DNA of 16,347 nt from Clostridia bacterium (GTDB lineage: Bacteria > Bacillota > Clostridia > Christensenellales > Aristaeellaceae): NCBI GenBank assembly GCA_016296675.1, contig JAEDIV010000046.1, positions 1-16,347 of the forward strand, given 5' to 3'. Position numbers and translations under genes: made by a program. Below, in pieces: positions 13,679 to 16,347 of the stretch (its first letter is position 1; each line of letters begins with the position of its first letter). The notes under the pieces were generated by a model that ran no database searches, was not told the origin of the DNA, and worked only from the letters and a program-made list of their open reading frames with translations.

Positions 13679-14581
13679 ATGACAGCTGTTTTGGTTCAGC
13701 CCAAACGAAAAAAAAGAAAAATCCCCGTCGGCCAGATTGTTCTGGTTGCCGTGATCTTCGTCTTTGTGCTCACCTGCGTTCTGCCGTTTTTAAACGTTAT
13801 CGCGATTTCCTTCTCGTCCAAGTCCGCAATTCTAAGAGGCGATGTTGCGTTTTATCCGGTAGAGTTTGAAACAAAAGCGTACGAAATCCTCTTCTCCGAC
13901 AAGACGATGATCAACTGCCTGCTTTACACCGTGGAGCTCACTGTAATCTACACGGCGATTGCCATGGTGATGACCATTTTAATGGCTTATCCCCTGACCA
14001 AGGAACGCCTGGCCGGAAGAAAATTTTTTAATCTGATGGCGCTTTTCACCATGTATTTTTCCGGCGGCACGATTCCGGTTTACTTAAACGTCAAATGGTT
14101 CGGCTTACTCGACAGCATGTGGTCTTTGATCATTCCTGGCGTCTTGTCCACATACAATATGATCATCATGAAAAGCTTCTTTGCCTCCCTGCCCAAGGAG
14201 CTGGAAGAAGCCGCGACCATTGACGGCGCGAACGATTTCCAGATTCTTTTGCGTGTATATCTTCCCCTGTCCCTTGCCTCGATTGCAACCCTCACGCTTT
14301 TCTACGCGGTCGGCAAATGGAACAGCTTCGCAGACGCCAAGTATTACATCCAGACCAAGTCCCTTCAGCCTTTGCAGCTAAGACTCTATAACATCATCAA
14401 GGGCTCGACCGCAGTCGATGTAACCGCCATCGAAGGAAACGCAAACAGCAATGCTCAAAACGTTTCCGAGTCCATCGAGTCGGCCACGATTATCTTTGCG
14501 ACGCTTCCCATTCTGGTCGTCTATCCCTTCGTTCAGCGCTATTTCGTATCCGGCGTAACCATCGGCGCTGTAAAGGGATAA
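13679..14581 (+). CDS. Sugar ABC transporter permease (YtcP/LplC-like)
   Basis: About 300 residues. The second permease of the CUT1 transporter: a basic start (QPKRKKRKIPVG), a first helix (IVLVAVIFVFVLTCVLPFLN), the segment VIAISFSSKSAILRGDVAFY and the YFSGGTIPVYL motif typical of YtcP/LplC proteins, then the EAA loop ELEEAATIDGANDFQILLRV followed by YLP. It ends with the family's RYFVSGVTIGAVKG. The ATG at 13679 lies 9 nt from AAGGGGG; the ATG at 13673 is only 3 nt away, so the second is preferred. It starts 18 nt after the first permease's stop. A small stem (CCGC-CGTAA-GCGG, 14600-14612) lies between this gene and the binding protein and could mark an mRNA processing or stability point. 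Confidence 0.92.
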   Translation: MTAVLVQPKRKKRKIPVGQIVLVAVIFVFVLTCVLPFLNVIAISFSSKSAILRGDVAFYPVEFETKAYEILFSDKTMINCLLYTVELTVIYTAIAMVMTILMAYPLTKERLAGRKFFNLMALFTMYFSGGTIPVYLNVKWFGLLDSMWSLIIPGVLSTYNMIIMKSFFASLPKELEEAATIDGANDFQILLRVYLPLSLASIATLTLFYAVGKWNSFADAKYYIQTKSLQPLQLRLYNIIKGSTAVDVTAIEGNANSNAQNVSESIESATIIFATLPILVVYPFVQRYFVSGVTIGAVKG

Positions 14582-14640
14582 AAGCATTCTGTATCTCTGC
14601 CGCCGTAAGCGGTAAAAAAATATAAGAAGGAGTGTACCAC

Positions 14641-16236
14641 ATGAAAAAGATCATGACCCTCGTTCTGGCGCTTGTTCTGGCTTTCAGCTGCATGTGCCTG
14701 ACCGCCTCTGCAGAAGCGGAGTACGATCTGACCCTTCGCGTAGAAGTGTTCGATCGCTCTATCGCCGGCCTCAATCTTGAAGACTGCTGGCAGCTTCACT
14801 ATGCCCAGAAGAACTTCGGCGATCCCAACGGCATCAAGCTCGAGTTCGTTCCCGTATCCCGCTGGGAGGAAGGCGACATCCTCACCACCCAGATCAGCGG
14901 CGAAACCGCTGCCGACATCTGCATCACCTATAACGGCGACCTCGTAAACGCTCTGATCGCTGACGGCGGCGTTTACGCTCTGGATGACGCCATCGACCAG
15001 TACGGCGCAAACATCGTTGCCTTCCTGGGCGAAAACCTCCTGGGCTACGGCGCGTTCGATCCCGATGGAGACGGCGTGAAGACCCAGTACACCATCCCTG
15101 CCCGCCGCATCTCTGTTGTCAACCAGGGCGCATTCGTTCGCTCCGACTGGCTCAAGGCGCTGGACATGGAAGAACCCAAGACCATCGACGAGCTGGAAGA
15201 GTACCTCTACGCTGCCAAGGACGCTGAGCTCGGCGGCAAGATGACCATCCCCTTCAGCTATGCGATCTTCACCTCCAACCCCATGTTCGCCATGCGCTAC
15301 TACATCAGCGCTTTCGTAAACTTCGACGAGATCACCGAGGAAGACTGGATTGCCTACAAGGACAACCCCGAAATGCTCCCCGGCGCGAAGGAAGCTTTTG
15401 AGCTGTTCAACAAGTGGTATCATGACGGCGTTCTGTATGAGAACTTCGCCGTTGACACCGACAGCACCATCGGCGACACCTACATGACCCAGGGCTACTT
15501 CGGCTACTTCCTCCAGCAGTACGATCAGCCGTGGCGCACCGACAAGAACTATCAGGCTGAAATGGCCAGGAACGTAGAAGGCGCCGAGTGGATCCCCGTA
15601 AACGCCTGGGCCAACATCTACAACGGCAAGACCTATCACGACAACTATGACGCCGCCGGACTCACCATCTTCGTACCCGGCTGGGTAAGCGAAGAGACCG
15701 CTACCGCCGCTATCAAGTATCTCGACTGGATGTGCGTCCCCGAGAACATGTTCGCCATGCAGAACGGCGTTGACGGTATCAACTACCACAGCCTCGATGA
15801 GAACGGCCTGCCCCTCAACGCTGTTCCCACCGATCAGGTTCCGGATGAAAACAAGATGCATGTCGGCGACGTAGTATTCATCTCCAACGGCTACAACTTC
15901 GGCGACAACGCCAAGAACGCTGCTTATGTTGCCCGCTCCTTCCCCGGCTATGAAGAGCAGGTTGCCAAGTCCGTTCTCTACTCCAACGCCGATGCGTGGA
16001 CCCAGATCAGCTTCACCGTTCCGATCCAGGCCGCGACCGACTACTCCGCCACCGTCATCACCAAGCAGAACGAGCTGATCGCCCAGACCATCAGCTGCGA
16101 TCCCGCTGACTTTGACGCTGTATGGGACGAGTACATCCAGGCCATCCTCGATGCAGGCGCGGATAAGGTTATCGAAGCCTATCGCCAGGCCTATATCGAC
16201 GGCAACTATCGCGGAACCTTCCCCGGAGCGAAATAA
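14641..16236 (+). CDS. Extracellular sugar-binding protein of the ABC transporter
   Basis: 531 residues. Large extracellular solute-binding protein (LplA/YtcQ type) that delivers the substrate to the two permeases. The signal peptide MKKIMTLVLALVLAFSCMCL reaches to about residue 24 (TASA, then EAEYD). Two Cys lie in it but neither has a proper lipobox, so signal peptidase I cleavage after ASA is the best guess and lipidation is possible. The mature protein has many aromatic residues, as in oligosaccharide binders. The ATG at 14641 follows AAGGAG by 8 nt; an earlier GTG at 14632 overlaps that site and is rejected. Codon use is strongly biased (19 of 21 Lys are AAG, C-ending codons dominate), fitting high expression. 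Two hairpins follow the gene. Confidence 0.93.
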   Translation: MKKIMTLVLALVLAFSCMCLTASAEAEYDLTLRVEVFDRSIAGLNLEDCWQLHYAQKNFGDPNGIKLEFVPVSRWEEGDILTTQISGETAADICITYNGDLVNALIADGGVYALDDAIDQYGANIVAFLGENLLGYGAFDPDGDGVKTQYTIPARRISVVNQGAFVRSDWLKALDMEEPKTIDELEEYLYAAKDAELGGKMTIPFSYAIFTSNPMFAMRYYISAFVNFDEITEEDWIAYKDNPEMLPGAKEAFELFNKWYHDGVLYENFAVDTDSTIGDTYMTQGYFGYFLQQYDQPWRTDKNYQAEMARNVEGAEWIPVNAWANIYNGKTYHDNYDAAGLTIFVPGWVSEETATAAIKYLDWMCVPENMFAMQNGVDGINYHSLDENGLPLNAVPTDQVPDENKMHVGDVVFISNGYNFGDNAKNAAYVARSFPGYEEQVAKSVLYSNADAWTQISFTVPIQAATDYSATVITKQNELIAQTISCDPADFDAVWDEYIQAILDAGADKVIEAYRQAYIDGNYRGTFPGAK

Positions 16237-16271
16237 TTGAATCTTCTCTCCATTTGATTGAAATCAATCGC

Positions 16272-16299
16272 AAAAAGCCTCCCGCAAGGGAGGCTTTTT
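16272..16299 (+). terminator. Strong Rho-independent terminator of the ABC operon
   Basis: Perfect 12-bp stem (AAAAAGCCTCCC / GGGAGGCTTTTT) with a GCAA tetraloop and a closing T run. It starts 36 bp after the stop of the binding-protein gene. The A run on the other side also allows action on the minus strand. Confidence 0.93.
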
Positions 16300-16303
16300 C
16301 AAG

Positions 16304-16330
16304 CCATCAAAAAAGTACCTTTTTTGATGG
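16304..16330. repeat. Second perfect hairpin with A-run/T-run stem
   Basis: CCATCAAAAAAG and CTTTTTTGATGG form a perfect 12-bp stem around TAC, 4 bp after the terminator. It reads the same way on both strands. It could be a back-up terminator or the terminator of a convergent gene beyond the right edge. Confidence 0.65.
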
Positions 16331-16347
16331 GAAGGGCCGATCCCCTG

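Noticed and set aside
14539..15861. 440-residue minus-strand open frame
   Set aside because: Shadow of the solute-binding protein gene. The strong C-ending codon bias of that gene suppresses stops on the opposite strand.

Overview
The window looks like a chromosomal stretch from an uncultured Clostridia-type Firmicute, probably gut-associated. The coding DNA is moderately GC-rich and separated by AT-rich spacers. Strong Shine-Dalgarno sequences and textbook housekeeping promoters (TTGAxx, 17-bp spacer, TATAAT) are frequent. The gene content (a YtcP/LplB-like sugar ABC operon without its own ATPase, a bacterial serpin lipoprotein, a Firmicute-type F420-ligase-family protein, an RHS-like N-terminal region) fits that group. 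There are no rRNA or tRNA genes, CRISPR arrays, transposases or phage genes. This is a mosaic of accessory and metabolic genes, not a single island.

Layout. (1) 1-709, minus: the N-terminal part of a large RHS/YD-repeat-type protein running off the left edge, followed by an AT-rich divergent spacer (710-1040). (2) 1041-3178, plus: an F420-0:glutamate ligase family protein with high-expression codon use and a hairpin at its mRNA 5' end, a terminator, then an aminoglycoside-phosphotransferase-fold kinase. A long inverted repeat (3227-3291) closes this block. (3) 3335-6653, minus: a DedA/TVP38-DUF218 fusion membrane protein, a gluconate-5-dehydrogenase-like SDR, and a secreted tandem-repeat protein ending in a DnaJ-like CxxCxGxG zinc cluster. 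Each has its own promoter. (4) 6856-10777, plus: a tight four-gene operon of Nudix hydrolase, a GH2/beta-mannosidase-like protein that seems catalytically dead, a Gfo/Idh/MocA oxidoreductase and a GNAT acetyltransferase. It ends in a perfect 21-bp bidirectional terminator. (5) 10866-12221, minus: a serpin lipoprotein. (6) 12367-12558, plus: a GNAT gene reduced to its two ends by an apparent in-frame deletion, still with promoter and ribosome site. (7) 12740-16236, plus: two ABC permeases and a solute-binding protein, then two consecutive hairpins.

How the genes may work together. The ABC operon imports an oligosaccharide or related solute and must borrow an ATPase from elsewhere. The Gfo/Idh enzyme, the SDR and the GH2-like protein point to sugar or uronate catabolism, but no single pathway can be assembled from the window. 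The most unusual points are: the GH2-like protein with Lys where the catalytic nucleophile should be; the RNA-level arrangement before the zinc-cluster gene, where a 16-bp inverted repeat should hide the ribosome site only in read-through transcripts and a MerR-like 19-bp-spacer promoter with a centred dyad lies inside the loop; the DedA-DUF218 fusion; and the internally deleted GNAT. I do not see a clearly new multi-gene defence or mobile system here.
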